NCBI GenBank assembly: GCA_017465745.1
Contig: JAFTVM010000054.1
Span: 1 to 64,000 of the forward strand
DNA length: 64,000 nucleotides
Direction of reading: 5' to 3'
From: Oscillospiraceae bacterium
GTDB taxonomy: Bacteria > Bacillota > Clostridia > Oscillospirales > Oscillospiraceae
Each line of letters begins with the position of its first letter. Position 1 is the first letter of the stretch. The translations under genes and the position numbers were made by a program. Below, one piece after another: positions 1-12,500 of this stretch. The notes beneath the pieces are model-generated. The model searched no databases, had not been told where the DNA came from, and saw only the letters and a list, made by a program, of their open reading frames with translations.

Positions 1-27
1 AGGCGACCCCGCCGGAGCGGGATCGCC
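1..27 (-). terminator. Hairpin downstream of the Cys-rich peptide gene, cut by the window edge
   Basis: Two 11-base arms (2-12 and 17-27) pair around a 4-base loop. One position is C:A on the plus strand but U:G on the minus transcript, so the fold is better on the minus strand. It lies just after the stop of the minus-strand peptide gene at 39-116. Any T-run would lie beyond base 1 and cannot be seen. Confidence 0.5.
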
Positions 28-38
28 GGTAACGGCTC

Positions 39-116
39 TTAGCAGCCGAAGCAGCACATCTGGCTGAGAATCTGCCAGATGGAGCAGCAATTGGTATTGC
101 AATTGAAGAAGAACAT
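39..116 (-). CDS. 25-residue cysteine-rich peptide, function unknown
   Basis: This minus-strand frame begins MFFFNCNTNCC and ends QMCCFGC, giving six cysteines in 25 residues. A strong ribosome site (AAGGAGG) sits 8 bases before the ATG at 116, and a hairpin follows the stop, so it looks like a real transcription unit. The clustered CC and CxC spacing suggests metal or thiol binding, but I recognise no family. It follows the Crp-type regulator gene on the same strand, separated by a terminator-like hairpin. A longer frame extends upstream without a better start and is not preferred. Confidence 0.5.
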   Translation of the reverse strand: MFFFNCNTNCCSIWQILSQMCCFGC

Positions 117-210
117 CTTGCCGACCTCCTTGTTTGGATTTGTCTCGCGAGGACAGTTGAGATTGTAACCGATTTGTAACCATTTATCAAGCTGTAAATA
201 ATGGAAGAAC

Positions 211-240
211 CCCCGAACCGCAAGGTTCGGGGCCGTTTTT
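211..240. terminator. Bidirectional intrinsic terminator
   Basis: Arms CCCCGAACC and GGTTCGGGG close a 4-base loop (GCAA). A run of six T follows on the plus strand; the minus side has a looser T-rich tail. It separates the regulator gene ending at 241 from the small peptide gene. Confidence 0.7.
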
Positions 241-900
241 TCACAGCAGCGTAAATTGGTTTTTATCGCTTGCCAGCACACCTTCCCGGCGCAGCTTGCT
301 GATCTCGGCGGACAGGCCGCTGCGGTCCACCTCCAGATAGTCTGCCAGCTCCTGGCGGTCGTAGGGGATGGTGAAGGAATTGCTGCCATGGAGCTTGGCC
401 TGGTTCAGCAGGAACGCCATCAGCTTTTCCCGGGTGGTGCGTTTGGAGGTGACCTGGATCTTCTGGTCGAAGACCAGATTCTTCACCGCCACCAGCCGCA
501 GCAGATTGTGGATGATGCGGTTGTGGAAGGCGCAGGCGCTGGAGCAGGTGGTGGTGATGCGGCGGCAGTCCATCAGCAGCACCGTACTGTCCTCATCCGC
601 CACCACGCTGACGGGCAGGGATGCCACACCGGCGCAGGCGTAGGTCTCGCCGAAAAGCTCGGCGGGGGCGATATGGGCCACGATGGAGCGGTTGCCGTAG
701 AAATCCTCCCGCACCAGCCGCACGGCGCCGGACAGCACCATGCCCACGTGGGTGGCGGGATCGCCCTCCCGGTAGACGGACTGGCCCCTGGCTACGTTGA
801 CGGTGTGTCCGCCGATGCAGCCCAACATGGCGCTGAGGTCCTCCATGCGGATGCCGTCAAAGAGGGCGCAGCGCTCCAGAACCGGATTGAATTGTTTCAT
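241..900 (-). CDS. Crp/Fnr-family transcriptional regulator, possibly HcpR-like
   Basis: The 219-residue protein has a cyclic-nucleotide-binding-like beta-roll at about residues 15-125 and a C-terminal winged helix with recognition-helix sequence DRQELADYLEVDRSGLS near residues 172-190. The N-terminal cysteine cluster of classical Fnr is absent, so direct Fe-S oxygen sensing is unlikely. The start at 900 is chosen because AAGGAG lies 9 bases upstream; a longer frame starting at 930 would overlap the operator. The gene is divergent from the hcp operon. Crp-family regulators called HcpR control hcp in other anaerobes, so control of the neighbour is a reasonable inference, not shown. Confidence 0.85.
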   Translation of the reverse strand: MKQFNPVLERCALFDGIRMEDLSAMLGCIGGHTVNVARGQSVYREGDPATHVGMVLSGAVRLVREDFYGNRSIVAHIAPAELFGETYACAGVASLPVSVVADEDSTVLLMDCRRITTTCSSACAFHNRIIHNLLRLVAVKNLVFDQKIQVTSKRTTREKLMAFLLNQAKLHGSNSFTIPYDRQELADYLEVDRSGLSAEISKLRREGVLASDKNQFTLL

Positions 901-913
901 AAAAATATCTCCT

Positions 914-929
914 TGTTGAAAATTCAACA
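914..929. promoter_or_regulatory. Palindromic operator candidate A in the crp-hcp intergenic region
   Basis: A perfect inverted repeat TGTTGAA-AA-TTCAACA lies against the ribosome site of the regulator gene and overlaps the plus-strand -35 region of the hcp operon. Its position could allow autorepression and control of hcp together. Confidence 0.45.
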
Positions 930-951
930 TACATTCTGATACCAGTATAGT
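923..951 (+). promoter_or_regulatory. Probable promoter of the hcp operon
   Basis: TTCAAC (923-928) and TATAGT (946-951) are separated by 17 bases. The -10 element sits inside the second palindrome (937-955). A leader hairpin with arms GGAACGC and GCGTTCC (974-992) lies before the first gene. Confidence 0.55.
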
Positions 952-955
952 ATCA
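937..955. promoter_or_regulatory. Palindromic operator candidate B
   Basis: Six-base arms TGATAC and GTATCA flank a 7-base centre. It covers the proposed -10 of the hcp promoter. A 19-bp dyad is a plausible size for a Crp-family dimer site. Confidence 0.4.
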
Positions 956-1010
956 TAAGGCTACAAAGTCAAGGGAACGCCGACAGCGTTCCGAAAAGGA
1001 GGTAAAGCGT

Positions 1011-1274
1011 ATGATGTTTGACGGCTGCCAGGGCAAGCCCCGGACCCCCACAATCCATGAGAAGATCTGCCCCAACTGCGGCAGTATTATTGAACTGTTT
1101 TCCATTGACACCGAGGTGGCCTGCGATAACTGCGGCTTCGTTGCCTACAACGATACCCTGAGCTGTGTCCAGTGGTGCCAGTACGCCAAGAAGTGCGTGG
1201 GCGAAGAGATGTACAACCACATGATGGAGATCGCTGAAAACCAGAAGCGGAATAAAAAGGAGAGAGCAGCATGA
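1011..1274 (+). CDS. Small zinc-ribbon-like protein of the hcp operon
   Basis: This 87-residue protein carries two CxxC pairs, CPNCG (about residues 21-25) and CDNCG (about 38-42), in a zinc-ribbon or rubredoxin-like layout, followed by a second cysteine group (CVQWCQYAKKC). It has a strong AAAGGAGG site 8 bases before the ATG and overlaps the next gene by four bases (ATGA). Position as first gene of the hcp operon suggests a role in metal or electron handling for nitrosative stress. The specific function is unknown. Confidence 0.75.
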   Translation: MMFDGCQGKPRTPTIHEKICPNCGSIIELFSIDTEVACDNCGFVAYNDTLSCVQWCQYAKKCVGEEMYNHMMEIAENQKRNKKERAA

Positions 1275-1957
1275 TCAGAAAAATCATCAAGATCGATGAA
1301 AGCAAGTGCAACGGCTGCGGCCTGTGCGCCAAGGCCTGCCATGAGGGTGCCATCGATATCATTGACGGTGTGGCGAAGCTGACCCGGGAGCATTACTGCG
1401 ACGGCCTGGGGGACTGCCTGCCCGCCTGCCCCATGAACGCCATTTCCTTCGAGGAGCGGGAGGCCCCCGCCTATGACGAGGCCGCCGTTCTGGCCGCCAA
1501 GAAGGCAAAGGAAGAGAAGCTGCCCTGCGGCTGCCCCGGCTCTGCCTGCCAGACCATCAAGTCCGGCATCCACGAGGCCGTGGCGAGAGTGCCCGGCCGA
1601 CTCCAGAATTTCCCCGTCCAGATCAAGCTGGCCCCCATCAACGCCCCTTGGTTCGACGGCGCGGACCTGCTGATCGCCGCCGACTGCACTGCCTACAGCT
1701 ACGGCAATTTCCACGAGGATTTCATCAAAGGAAGAATCACCCTCATCGGCTGCCCCAAGCTGGACGCTGTCCAGTACGCAGACAAGCTGAGCCAGATCTT
1801 TGCAAATAACGATATCAAGAGCGTTACCCTGACCCGGATGACCGTGCCCTGCTGCGGCGGCCTGGCATTTGCCGTGAAGACCGCCATTGAGGGCTCCGGC
1901 AAGAACATCCCCCTGAATATCGTCACCATCAGCCCCGACGGCACCATTATGAGATAA
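1271..1957 (+). CDS. Ferredoxin-type Fe-S protein, probable electron donor partner of Hcp
   Basis: The N-terminus of this 228-residue protein holds a complete [4Fe-4S] motif (C13, C16, C19, C23). A second motif has C43, C49 and C53 followed by Pro, but position 46, normally cysteine, is leucine, so the second centre may be three-cysteine or [3Fe-4S]-like. A further Cys-rich patch (CGCPGSAC) lies near residue 86. Translation is coupled to the zinc-ribbon gene by an ATGA overlap, and hcp starts 13 bases later. Delivery of electrons to Hcp is inferred from the operon. Confidence 0.85.
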   Translation: MIRKIIKIDESKCNGCGLCAKACHEGAIDIIDGVAKLTREHYCDGLGDCLPACPMNAISFEEREAPAYDEAAVLAAKKAKEEKLPCGCPGSACQTIKSGIHEAVARVPGRLQNFPVQIKLAPINAPWFDGADLLIAADCTAYSYGNFHEDFIKGRITLIGCPKLDAVQYADKLSQIFANNDIKSVTLTRMTVPCCGGLAFAVKTAIEGSGKNIPLNIVTISPDGTIMR

Positions 1958-1969
1958 GGAGATACAACT

Positions 1970-3553
1970 ATGTTTTGTTTTCAGTGTGAACAGACCGCCA
2001 AGTGCGCAGGCTGCACCGGCGCAGCGGGCGTTTGCGGCAAGAAGGCGGATACCGCCGATCTGCAGGACCGGCTGACGGGTAAGCTCATCGGCCTGGCCCG
2101 GGCCACCGACGGCAATGAGCATCTGATCAATGCGGATGCCTCCATGGTCATCATCGAGAGCCTCTTCGCTACCCTCACCAACGTCAATTTCGACAACACT
2201 GCTCTGGAAAAGCTGATGGAGCGGGTGGAGGCGGAGAAGAAAAAGATGGTCCCCGACTGCTTCACCTGCGCTTCCCCCTGCGGAAAGAATTTTGATTATG
2301 ATATGCGCAAGCTCTGGACCGCGGACGAGGATATCCGCTCCCTGAAGAGCCTGATCCTCTTCGGCATCCGGGGTGTAGCCGCCTATGCCTACCACGCTGC
2401 CGTCCTGGGCTACCGGAACGAAGAGGTGGAGCGGTTCCTGTACAAGGCCCTCATCGCCATCGGCATGGACGATTTTGGTATGGACGACCTGCTGCCCATC
2501 GTGCTGGAGGTGGGTGAGAAGAACCTGAAAACCATGGCCATGCTGGACGAAGCCAATACCAAGACCTTCGGTCATCCCGAACCAACCGCCGTCAGCCTGA
2601 CCGTGGAGAAGGGCCCCTTTATCGTGGTCACCGGCCACGACCTGTACGATCTGAAGCGGCTGCTGGAGCAGACGGAGGGCAAGGGTATCAATATCTACAC
2701 CCATGGCGAGATGCTGCCTGCCCATGCATACCCCGAGCTGAAGAAATATTCTCACCTGAAGGGCAATTTCGGCACCGCCTGGCAGAACCAGCAGAAGGAA
2801 TTCAACCTTCTGCCCGCCCCCGTCCTCTTCACCACCAACTGCCTGATGCCCCCGAAGAGCGCCTACGCCGACCGGATCTTCACCACGGAAGTGGTGGGCT
2901 ACCCCGGCATTACCCACGTTGACAAGGACTTCTCCCCTGTCATCGAGAAGGCGCTGGAACTGGGCGGCTTCGATCAGGATGTGACCTTCCCCGGCATCAA
3001 CGGCGGCACCACCGTTATGACCGGATTTGCCCGCAATACCGTCCTGAGTGTGGCCGGCACCGTCATTGACGCGGTCAAATCCGGTGCGATCCGCCACTTC
3101 TTCCTGGTGGGCGGCTGTGACGGCGCCCGGCCCGGCCGTAATTACTACACCGAATTTGTGAAGCAGACCCCTGCCGACACCGTGGTGCTGACCCTGGCCT
3201 GCGGCAAGTACCGCTTCAACGATCTGGACCTGGGCACTATCGGCGGCCTGCCCCGGGTGATGGACATCGGCCAGTGCAACGATGCATACTCCGCCATCCA
3301 GATCGCGGTGGCCCTGGCAAATGCCTTTGGCTGCGGCGTCAACGACCTGCCCCTGTCCATGATCCTCAGCTGGTACGAGCAGAAGGCTGTGTGCATCCTG
3401 CTGACCCTGCTGCATCTGGGTATCAAAAATATCCGCCTGGGTCCCACGCTGCCTGCGTTCGTATCCCCCAACGTGCTGAATTTCCTGGTAGAGAAGTTTG
3501 GTATTGCCCCCATCACCACCCCTGAAGAAGACCTGAAGGCCATTCTGGGCTGA
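1970..3553 (+). CDS. hcp: Hydroxylamine reductase (hybrid cluster protein)
   Basis: The 527-residue protein matches the short anaerobe form of Hcp, which carries a cubane or [2Fe-2S] cluster and the Fe4-S2-O2 hybrid cluster and acts on hydroxylamine or NO. N-terminal cysteines C3, C6, C15 and C22 fit the first cluster. Expected hybrid-cluster ligands are visible in order: His in VTGHDLYDL, Glu in THGEMLPAH, Cys in TTNCLMPP, Cys in VGGCDGARPG, Cys in LACGKYRFN, Cys in GQCNDAYSA, and a Glu in SWYEQKAV. It is the last gene of the operon, followed by an intrinsic terminator. Cytoplasmic; likely nitrosative-stress protection. Confidence 0.97.
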   Translation: MFCFQCEQTAKCAGCTGAAGVCGKKADTADLQDRLTGKLIGLARATDGNEHLINADASMVIIESLFATLTNVNFDNTALEKLMERVEAEKKKMVPDCFTCASPCGKNFDYDMRKLWTADEDIRSLKSLILFGIRGVAAYAYHAAVLGYRNEEVERFLYKALIAIGMDDFGMDDLLPIVLEVGEKNLKTMAMLDEANTKTFGHPEPTAVSLTVEKGPFIVVTGHDLYDLKRLLEQTEGKGINIYTHGEMLPAHAYPELKKYSHLKGNFGTAWQNQQKEFNLLPAPVLFTTNCLMPPKSAYADRIFTTEVVGYPGITHVDKDFSPVIEKALELGGFDQDVTFPGINGGTTVMTGFARNTVLSVAGTVIDAVKSGAIRHFFLVGGCDGARPGRNYYTEFVKQTPADTVVLTLACGKYRFNDLDLGTIGGLPRVMDIGQCNDAYSAIQIAVALANAFGCGVNDLPLSMILSWYEQKAVCILLTLLHLGIKNIRLGPTLPAFVSPNVLNFLVEKFGIAPITTPEEDLKAILG

Positions 3554-6500
3554 TGAAAGATTACACGCCGCCCACTTCGGGCGGCGTGAATTTTTGTTTA
3601 CAGGGCGATATCTGTATGTTATCATGAAAAAAGGAGGAGATGAATATGAAAATTACTTTTGAGAAAAGCGACAAAAAAGGCGGCAAGGTAAGCCCCCTGC
3701 TGCTGATCGCAGTTGCGGTTTTCCTGGGTATCTTTATTTTCTGGATGATGGGCAGCGACATTGAACCCATCGCCGACACCAACGGACCTGAGGATACCTC
3801 CCTGGTGACCATTACGGATGACAATATCCTGAATCTGGACATGGGCGCCCATATGCCCATCGGCAAATCCAGCAGCAAGCTGGAGATCGGTAATATCAGC
3901 ATCGGCAGCGACATCGAGTTTTCCTCTGACAATTTCTCCGGCGTCTATGAGGTGATGTACAATAATTTTTTCCTGGATTCCGATGTGTATATCCGGCTGA
4001 ATTATCTGAAGGTCAACGGCGGCAATTTCCGGATGGTGGTGGTCTACAACGACGAGATCATCCATGAGATCGAACCCTCCGAGGAACCCATCGAACTGCT
4101 GCTGGAGGATCTCAACGGCACGGTGTCGGTGCGGATCGCCGGCGAGAGCGCGGATTATGAATTTGCCATGTTCGCCCATGACTATGAGCTGTTCGCCCAT
4201 CCGTAAATGAAATAAAACGCCGCCGGAAGGCGGCGTTTTTGCAAGGAGAAAAGCTATGAAAATTCTGGTGAGCGCCTGCCTGCTGGGGCGCAACTGCAAG
4301 TACAACGGCGGCCATAATTTCGATCCCGCCGTCGCCGCCTTTGTCCGGGGCAGGGAAGTGATCGAAGTCTGTCCCGAAGCCCTGGCGGGGCTGGGGATCC
4401 CCCGGGTGCCCATGGAGATTGTAAACGGCCGGCTCATCAACCGGGACGGCGCGGATATTGACGCCTCCGTCCGCGGCGCGGTGGCGGAGATCCTCGATCA
4501 GATCAAGGATGAAGAAATCGAGTGTGCCATCCTCAAATCCCGCAGTCCCACCTGCGGTGTGCGGCAGGTCTATGACGGCAGCTTTTCCGGTACACTGGTG
4601 GACGGCGCGGGGGTTCTGGCCCGGGCGCTGATGGATGCCGGATACCGGGTCATCGATGCGGAGGAGCTTGACAAATAAGAACAGATGTTCTATAATTGGG
4701 GTATCAAAGACCGGGAGGGACCATCATGCATTATGTCAGAGCCAAGGGCATCCTGTCCGCCCGGAACGGCATGAACCTCTACCGGGGCTGTCAGCACGGC
4801 TGCATCTACTGCGATTCCCGCAGCAAATGCTATCAGATGAACCACATTTTCGAGGATATTGAGGTCAAGGAAAACGCCCTTCAATTGCTGGAAGCGGCCC
4901 TGAAATCCAAACGCCGCACCTGTATGATCGGCACCGGCGTTATGTCGGATCCCTATACACCCCTGGAAGCCCGGCTGGGTATGACCCGGCAGGCGCTGCA
5001 TCTGATTGAAAAGTACGGCTTCGGTGCCACGGTGCTGACCAAATCCGACCGGATCCTGCGGGATCTGGATGTGCTGCAGCGGATCAATGACCGTTCCAAA
5101 GCGGTGGTGCAGATGTCCCTGACCTGCTGGGACGATGAGCGCAGCCGCCTCATTGAGCCGAATGTATCCACCACCCGGCAGCGCTTAAAGGCTTTGAAAG
5201 TCTTTCAGGCGGCGGGGATCCCCACGGTGGTATGGCTGTGCCCGGTCCTGCCCTTTCTCACCGACACCCCGGAAAATATCCGCGCCATCCTGGACGCCTG
5301 TGCCGACGCCGGAGTGAAGGGGATCATCCAGTTCGGCATGGGGCTGACGCTGCGGGAGGGGAACCGGGAGTATTTCTATGCCCAGCTGGACCGGAAATTC
5401 CCGGGACTGAAGCAGCGCTATATCCACGATTACGGTATTTCCTACGAACTTCCCAGCCCACGGGAACCGGAACTGCTGGAAATCTTCCACGAAACCTGCG
5501 AAAAATACGGCATCTGGCATGACAATGACCGGGTTTTCCGCTATATCGCCCAGTTCGGGGAAAAGAGCAGCCAGCTCAGTTTCTTTTGATATCTTGCCGC
5601 CGGTGTTCATTTCGGAATACCGGCGGTTTCGATTTTTCTTGTAATTTCCGGCAGATACCGTTATAATGAAAATAACTATTGCATGGAGTGGATGTTATGA
5701 TGCAACACAATCAGGACTGGGATCTGTTGGGCCGCAATATCCAGGATATTGTGGAGCGGGCTGTTAACGCCCGGGATTATCACCGGCTGAATCAGACCAT
5801 CCGGCAGGTGGTGGGAAAGGCCGTGGATCTGGGTGGTGAAGCGGTTCGCAGGACCAGGGATGTCAACGCCGTACCGCCCACCATCCGGCAGGAGCCGGTG
5901 CAGCCCAGGCCGCTGCCTGTCCTTTACGGCAATACGGGATCCAGGACCACCGCAGGCGTTCTCAAGATCGTGGGCGGCAGTATTCTGTCCGCGTTTTCCG
6001 GGATGCTGATGCTGTCGCTGATGGTGCTGGACTGGCTGCTGTTTGATGTGGGCTTTTTTCCGCTGGCCTGGGGCGGTATCGGCGCCGGTGTGCTGCTGAT
6101 CGTCAGCGGCGTCCGTACCCTGGGTAAGGTGAAACGCTTCAAAACCTACTGCAAGACTCTGGGGCAGAAGACCCACTGCACCCTGGAAGCCCTGGCCCGC
6201 AGCGTGGGCAAAAATGTGAAATTTGTCCGCAGGGAAGTGGAGCGGATGATCCGTGAGGGGTTGTTCCTTCAGGGGCATCTGGATAAAGAGGAGACCCGGC
6301 TGATCACCAGTGATGAAACATACCGGCAGTTTGAGCACAGCCGCCTGCAGCTGGAACAGCGGCAGCGGGAGGAAGCAGCCCGGCAGCAGCAGCGGGAGTC
6401 CAGAACCTACAGCCCCCAGGTGCAGGATGTGCTGGACCGGGGCAGCGCCTTTGTGGCCCAGATCCGCAGATGCAACGATGATATTCCCGGTGAGGCGGTT

Positions 6501-9500
6501 TCCGCCAAGATCGACCGGATGGAAATGATCGTCCGGCGGATCTTTGAGCGGGCCGAGGCCCATCCCGAGATCGTGCCGGATCTGAAAAAGCTGATGGATC
6601 ATTACCTGCCCATGACGGTGAAGCTTCTGAATGCCTACGCTGACATGGACGCCCAGCCCATCCAGGGACAGACCATCCAGTCCTCCAAGCGGGAGATCGA
6701 GGATACCCTGGATACCTTGAATCTGGCTTACGAGAAATTGCTGGATTCCGTTTTTGCGGACACGGCACTGGATGTATCCAGTGATATTTCCGTCCTGAAT
6801 ACCATGCTGGCCCAGGAGGGCCTGACGGAGGACGCGCTGGCGAAGATGCGCAAAGAACGGAATCTGTAAAGTAACTGACACTTTTCTATCAACAGGAGAA
6901 TCATTATGAGCAACGAATTCAACCAGTTCAGCCTGACCCTGGAGCCTGACCTGAACGACGCCCCTGTCCCCGTTGTGGTGGAGGAGGCTGCGCCTCAGGT
7001 GGCCGAGCCCGTCCTGACCCCCCAGGAGCAGCAGATGGTGGCGGATTTCGCCGCCAAGATCGATGTGGAGAACACTGCCCAGATCCTGCAGTACGGTGCA
7101 GGCACCCAGAAGAAGATGGCGGATTTCTCCGATACCGCCCTGGCCAATGTCCGCACCCAGGATCTGGGGGAAGTGGGCGAGCTGATCACCAATGTGGTGG
7201 GCGAGCTGAAGGGCTTCGACGCCGAGGAGGAGAAGGGCCTGTTCGGCTTCTTCCGCAAGCAGGTGGACAAGCTGGAGACCATGAAGACCCGCTTTGCCAA
7301 GGCGGAAGTCAACGTGGCTAAGATCGGTGACGCACTGCAGAACCACCAGATCCGGCTGATGAAGGATTCCGCCGTGCTGGACAAGATGTATGAGCAGAAT
7401 CTGGCCTACTTCAAGGAGCTGACCATGTATATCCTGGCCGGCAAGCAGAAGCTCCAGGAAGTGCGCAGCGGCAAGCTCCAGGAGCTGGTGGCCCGGGCTC
7501 GGATGAGTAATCTGGAAGAGGATGCCCAGGCAGCCCGGGATCTGGCGGACAAGTGCAACCGCTTTGAGAAGAAGATTCACGATCTGGAGCTGACCCGTGC
7601 CATCTCTATTCAGACGGCACCCCAGATCCGGATGATCCAGAACAACGATACCGTCATGGTGGAGAAGATCCAGACCACTCTGATGAACACCATCCCCCTG
7701 TGGAAGAACCAGATGGTCCTGGCCCTGGGTATCGCCCATTCCACCGAGGCAGCCCAGGCCCAGCGCCAGGTCACCGATATCACCAACGCCCTCCTGAAGC
7801 ACAACGCCGAGAAGCTGCACATGGCCTCCGTGGAGACTGCCAAGGAAGCAGAGCGTGGCATTGTGGACATCGAGACCCTGAAGCAGACCAACGCCAAGCT
7901 GATCCAGACCCTGGACGACGTTATGAAGATCCAGGCCGACGGCCGTGCCAAGCGCCTGGCGGCGGAAGCTGAAATGGCTAAAATGGAGAACGACCTGAAA
8001 ATGAAGCTCCTGCAGATCCGCAACGGCGGCTGACATCCAAAACAAGATGACCCGGGACACTGGTTCCCGGGTCTCATTTGTGGTATACTAAGGGAAAAGC
8101 GAAAGGAGCGTGCCTATGGCCTGGAACATGGAAGAGGCAATTGTCTATTACAAAAAACAGGGTGCCCCCGCCGATCAGAGCGCGGTGACGGCCCTGCTGC
8201 GGGAGGCCCAGGCGGAGCATGGCGGCACCATTCCGGCATATTTGGTGAGCACGCTGGCGGAAGCGCTGGGGGTAAAGGAGAGCTTCCTGCTGGCCGTCAT
8301 CCGGCGGATCCCCAGTCTGCGTTTGGCGGACACCCACTGTCTGGAAATCTGCGCCGGGCCCAACTGCGGCAGGCATGCCGCCCTGGCGGAAGCGGCCGAA
8401 AAACTGCGGTCTGTGAAGATAACCGTCAAATTTGTCCCCTGCATGCGTATGTGCGGCCAGGGCCCCAATATCCGCTGGGACGGCAAATGCTACAACCATG
8501 CAGACGAAGCGCTGCTGCGGCAACTTACTGAAAAGGAGCGATAATATGAAATTTGATACGTTGCAGCTTTCCTGGACCAGAGCACCGAAGGCATACGAGA
8601 TCCGGGAAGATTCCATCACCATCACCACAGAACCGTTTACCGACCTGTGGCAGCGGACCTACTACGGCTTCCGCAATGACAACGCCCCGGTTTTGCAGAT
8701 GGAAACGGAGGAGGAGTTCTTCTCCTTTGTGGTAAAGACGGATTTCGCCTCCAGTCATCACCGCTTCGACCAGTGCGGCGTGGCGGTGTATCTGGACAGC
8801 GACAACTGGCTCAAGGGCTCCATCGAATACGAAAACGAAGAATTCCAGCGTCTGGGCAGCGTGGTCACCAACCTGGGCTTTTCCGACTGGGCCACCACGG
8901 ATATTCCCGCTGCGGTCAGATCCATGTGGTACCGTCTGAGCCGCCGCAGGAGCGACTACTGCATTGAGTGCTCCACCGACGGAGAGCACTTCAAACAGAT
9001 GCGCATCTGCCATCTCCACGGCGGCGCGGGAAAGATCCGTTTCGGCGTCTACGCCTGCTCCCCGGAGGATTCCAGCTTCCAGGCAGTATTCACCAATATG
9101 GAAGTAACGGAATGTAAGTGGCTCCCCCACGACGGGCAGCAGCCCGACGAATAAGAAATACCGCCCGGAATCTGCTGATTCCGGGCGGTTTATGTTACTG
9201 GAAGTACTCCGCCACATCGGCGCGGTCATTGTACTGCTTGCGGACACGAACGATGATGGAGCCGTCTTCCTGCTCCTCCTCGCTGACGATCTGGTAGCGG
9301 GTACGGGTATGGTCGAGACTGTTCTTATAGCGGACGATCTCCTGTCGGTTCATGTTCAGGATTTGCTCCCGGCTGAAACCGCAGTCCTCCTTCTGCATAA
9401 ATACCAGGGTCTGCAGGATGCAGGCTGCTTTGACACGCTTCATGTTGACACCTCCCTTGCCCCAATCAAACGGCAGTGATTGGCGGCAGAACTGAAGAGG

Positions 9501-12500
9501 TGATATGAGAACAATGCGGCTGCCCCGGATGCCGATGGGGCAGCGCTCTGCAATGCACACTCTGTTGTCATTATAGCAGATTTTTTTCTGGAATTTCAAA
9601 TGTTTTTTATCCGGCCAATAGAATGCCCAGCAGCAGGCAGGTCTGGCCCACGGCGTTGATGATCTGGGCCGTCCAGTTGGATTTTGCATCGTCATGGCTG
9701 AACTTATTCTTCCGGTACCAGCCCATGAAGAACATCAGGCCGATCCAGACGGCGAAGAACAGCAGACTGGGCAGTCCGGTGACTGCGGCCAGAACGCCAG
9801 CCCAGTCGATCCTGCCGAAGCCGGTGATAAAGGATCCAAGCATCAGTCCAAAACCCGTGACCTGCATGGGCACGAAAGGCTTGCTGAGCCAGCGCAGATC
9901 CTTCCCTGCGATGCCCAGGATCAGCTTCCAGGCCACCTTGCAGCAGCCGGCGAGAACGCTTAATGCTGCGCCCAGCATAAACAGGGGAGAGTTGAAACGC
10001 CCGGCGATGATCACCATGCTGACGCCAAAGCTGAGAACGGGAATGGCGTCAACCAGCGCCAGCCCCAGAGTAAAACCTTCCATATGTTACCTCCCAATAT
10101 TGCTGATCCTATTATAGCATCTGCGCCAGATCAATTCCATGGACATTCAGCATAGATTTTCGACGCCCGGGCGGTGCAGGTCTACAAACTTTTCCGTAAG
10201 GAATTGACAGGCATTGGGGAAAATGATATGCTTATCCTGAACGTGTTCATAAAAATGGATAAGGAGAGATATCCCATGAACAGCAAGGAATTAAAGCAGG
10301 CAAGAGTGCAGCTTTTCCGGGACGCTGCCAATTTCAAAAAGACCGACCGTATCCCTCATTTCGCCAACGTGGTCACCTGGAAGGTCTTTGACGCCGGATA
10401 CACCCTGGACCAGGCCATGACCAATTTTGACGTGCTGGAAGAGTCTGTGGTGAAGTTCCTGGACCGGTATCCCGTGGACGGCCTGATGGATGTGGGTATC
10501 CGCAACCAGTTCACCGTCACCGAGGCCTTCGGAGAGGGCGGCTACTATTATTATGATGAGAACGTGGTGGGCATCCATGACCACGCCCACTGCACCGTGG
10601 ATACCCTGATGGCGTACCTGGACGATCCTGCGAAATATGCCTGGGAGGTCATCCTGCCCAGAAAGTACGGCGCCAGCTGGGACGAAAAGGGCCTGGATGT
10701 GTGGAAGAAGACCTTCTCGGAGTACATGCGCTATGTCAAGTATATCCTGCACATGTCCTCTGTCACCGGCAAGGGCTACGGCCTGCCCAGTCTGTCTCCC
10801 AACAACCCCATGATGGGCGCCATCGTCCTGGGCATCGAGGAGCTGTTCAGTAACCTGCTGGGCATCCAGCAGCTGAGCGTTGCCATGCGCCGCAGCCCTG
10901 ATAAGATCGAGGAATTTTGTGGACGCTGGGATGCCGAGCGGATCACCCCTGCCATTGAGAAGATCAAAAACGGCAAGGGTCCCAACTATAAGTACTGCTT
11001 CGACTCTTCCATCCTGATGCTGGCCCACAACGTCATGAACAGGAAGCAGTTCGAACGGTTCTACTGGCCCCACATGAAAGAGCTGTTGGACGCCTACGCA
11101 GAAAAGGGCATGAATGTGCGCATCTTTACCGAGGGCAGCATCCTCCGCTTTGCCGACTATTTCAAGGACTACCCCAAGGGCACGCTGACCTTCCACATCG
11201 AGCAGGACGATCCCTTCGCCTTCCGGGAGGCCCTGCCCAATGTGGCCATCATGGGCGGCCTGACCACGGAGCTCCTGGCAAACGGTACGCCTGACGAGTG
11301 CGTGGCCTATACGAAGCGTCTGTGCGACGAACTGGGCCGGGACGGCGGCTTCATCCTCTCCGAGGGTAAGATGCTTAGTTACCGCAACGACGCCAAGCGG
11401 GAAAATTACAAGGCTGTCTGCGATTTTGTCAGCCAATACAGACTGTGAGGTGCGGCATATGAGCAAGAATGTGTTTAAGTCCTACCCTGAGGGCTATCAG
11501 ACCCTCATGAAGAAGATCGTCCCCTGGTATTTCGGTCCCATGCGGGAGAAGATGATGCGGCTCCTGCTGACCATCCTGACCGACGGCTGAGAGGTGCGCG
11601 CATGATTATTATTGGTGAAAAGATCAACGGCGCGATCCCTTCCATCAAACAGGCCATTGCCGAGAAAAACGAAGCCCTGATTATCGAGCGCACCCTGGCC
11701 CAGGCCAAGGCGGGCGCCAATTTCCTGGACTGCGCCCCCTCCACTGCCACGGATATCGAGTACGATACCATGGTGTGGCTGATCAATGTGATGCAGGGTG
11801 CCACCGATGTTCCACTGTGCATCGACAGCCCCGATGCCAAGCTCCTGGCCCGGATCATCGAAGAGGGGCACCTGAACCGCCCCGGCATGGTCAACTCCGT
11901 CAACGAGGAGGGCGATAAGTGTGAAACGATTTTTCCCCTCATCGCCGGGACCCCCTGGGAGGTGGTGGGTCTGACCTGCGACCCGGACGGTATCCCCGCC
12001 GACCCCGCCAAAAAGGTGGACATCGCCAAGCGGATCATCGACAAGGCGGACAAATTTGGCGTGGCGCTGAAGCAGCTGCACATCGACCCCTGCGTCATGG
12101 CCCTGGCCACCACGCCCACGGCAATGGATGATTTCATCTTCTGCATCGAACATATCCACGCCTACGCCCCGGAGGTGAAGGTGACAGGCGCCATTTCCAA
12201 CATCAGCTTCGAGATGCCCGCCCGGAGGTTCGTCAACATGAACTGTCTGGCCTATGCCATGGCGGCGGGATTGGATTCGGCCATTCTGGATCCCACCAGT
12301 GAGAATATGATGGGTACCATCTACGCCTGTGACGCCCTGCGCATGACCGACAAGGGCGGCAGAAAGTACAACCGGGCATACCGCAAGGGCCTGTTCGGGA
12401 AGAAATAAGTAATTGTCATCGCGAACCAGCCCGCAGGCGCATACAGAGCGCAACCGCCGAAGGCGGCTCTTGGCGCGGAGTAGTGTGCCCACCGGCTCGC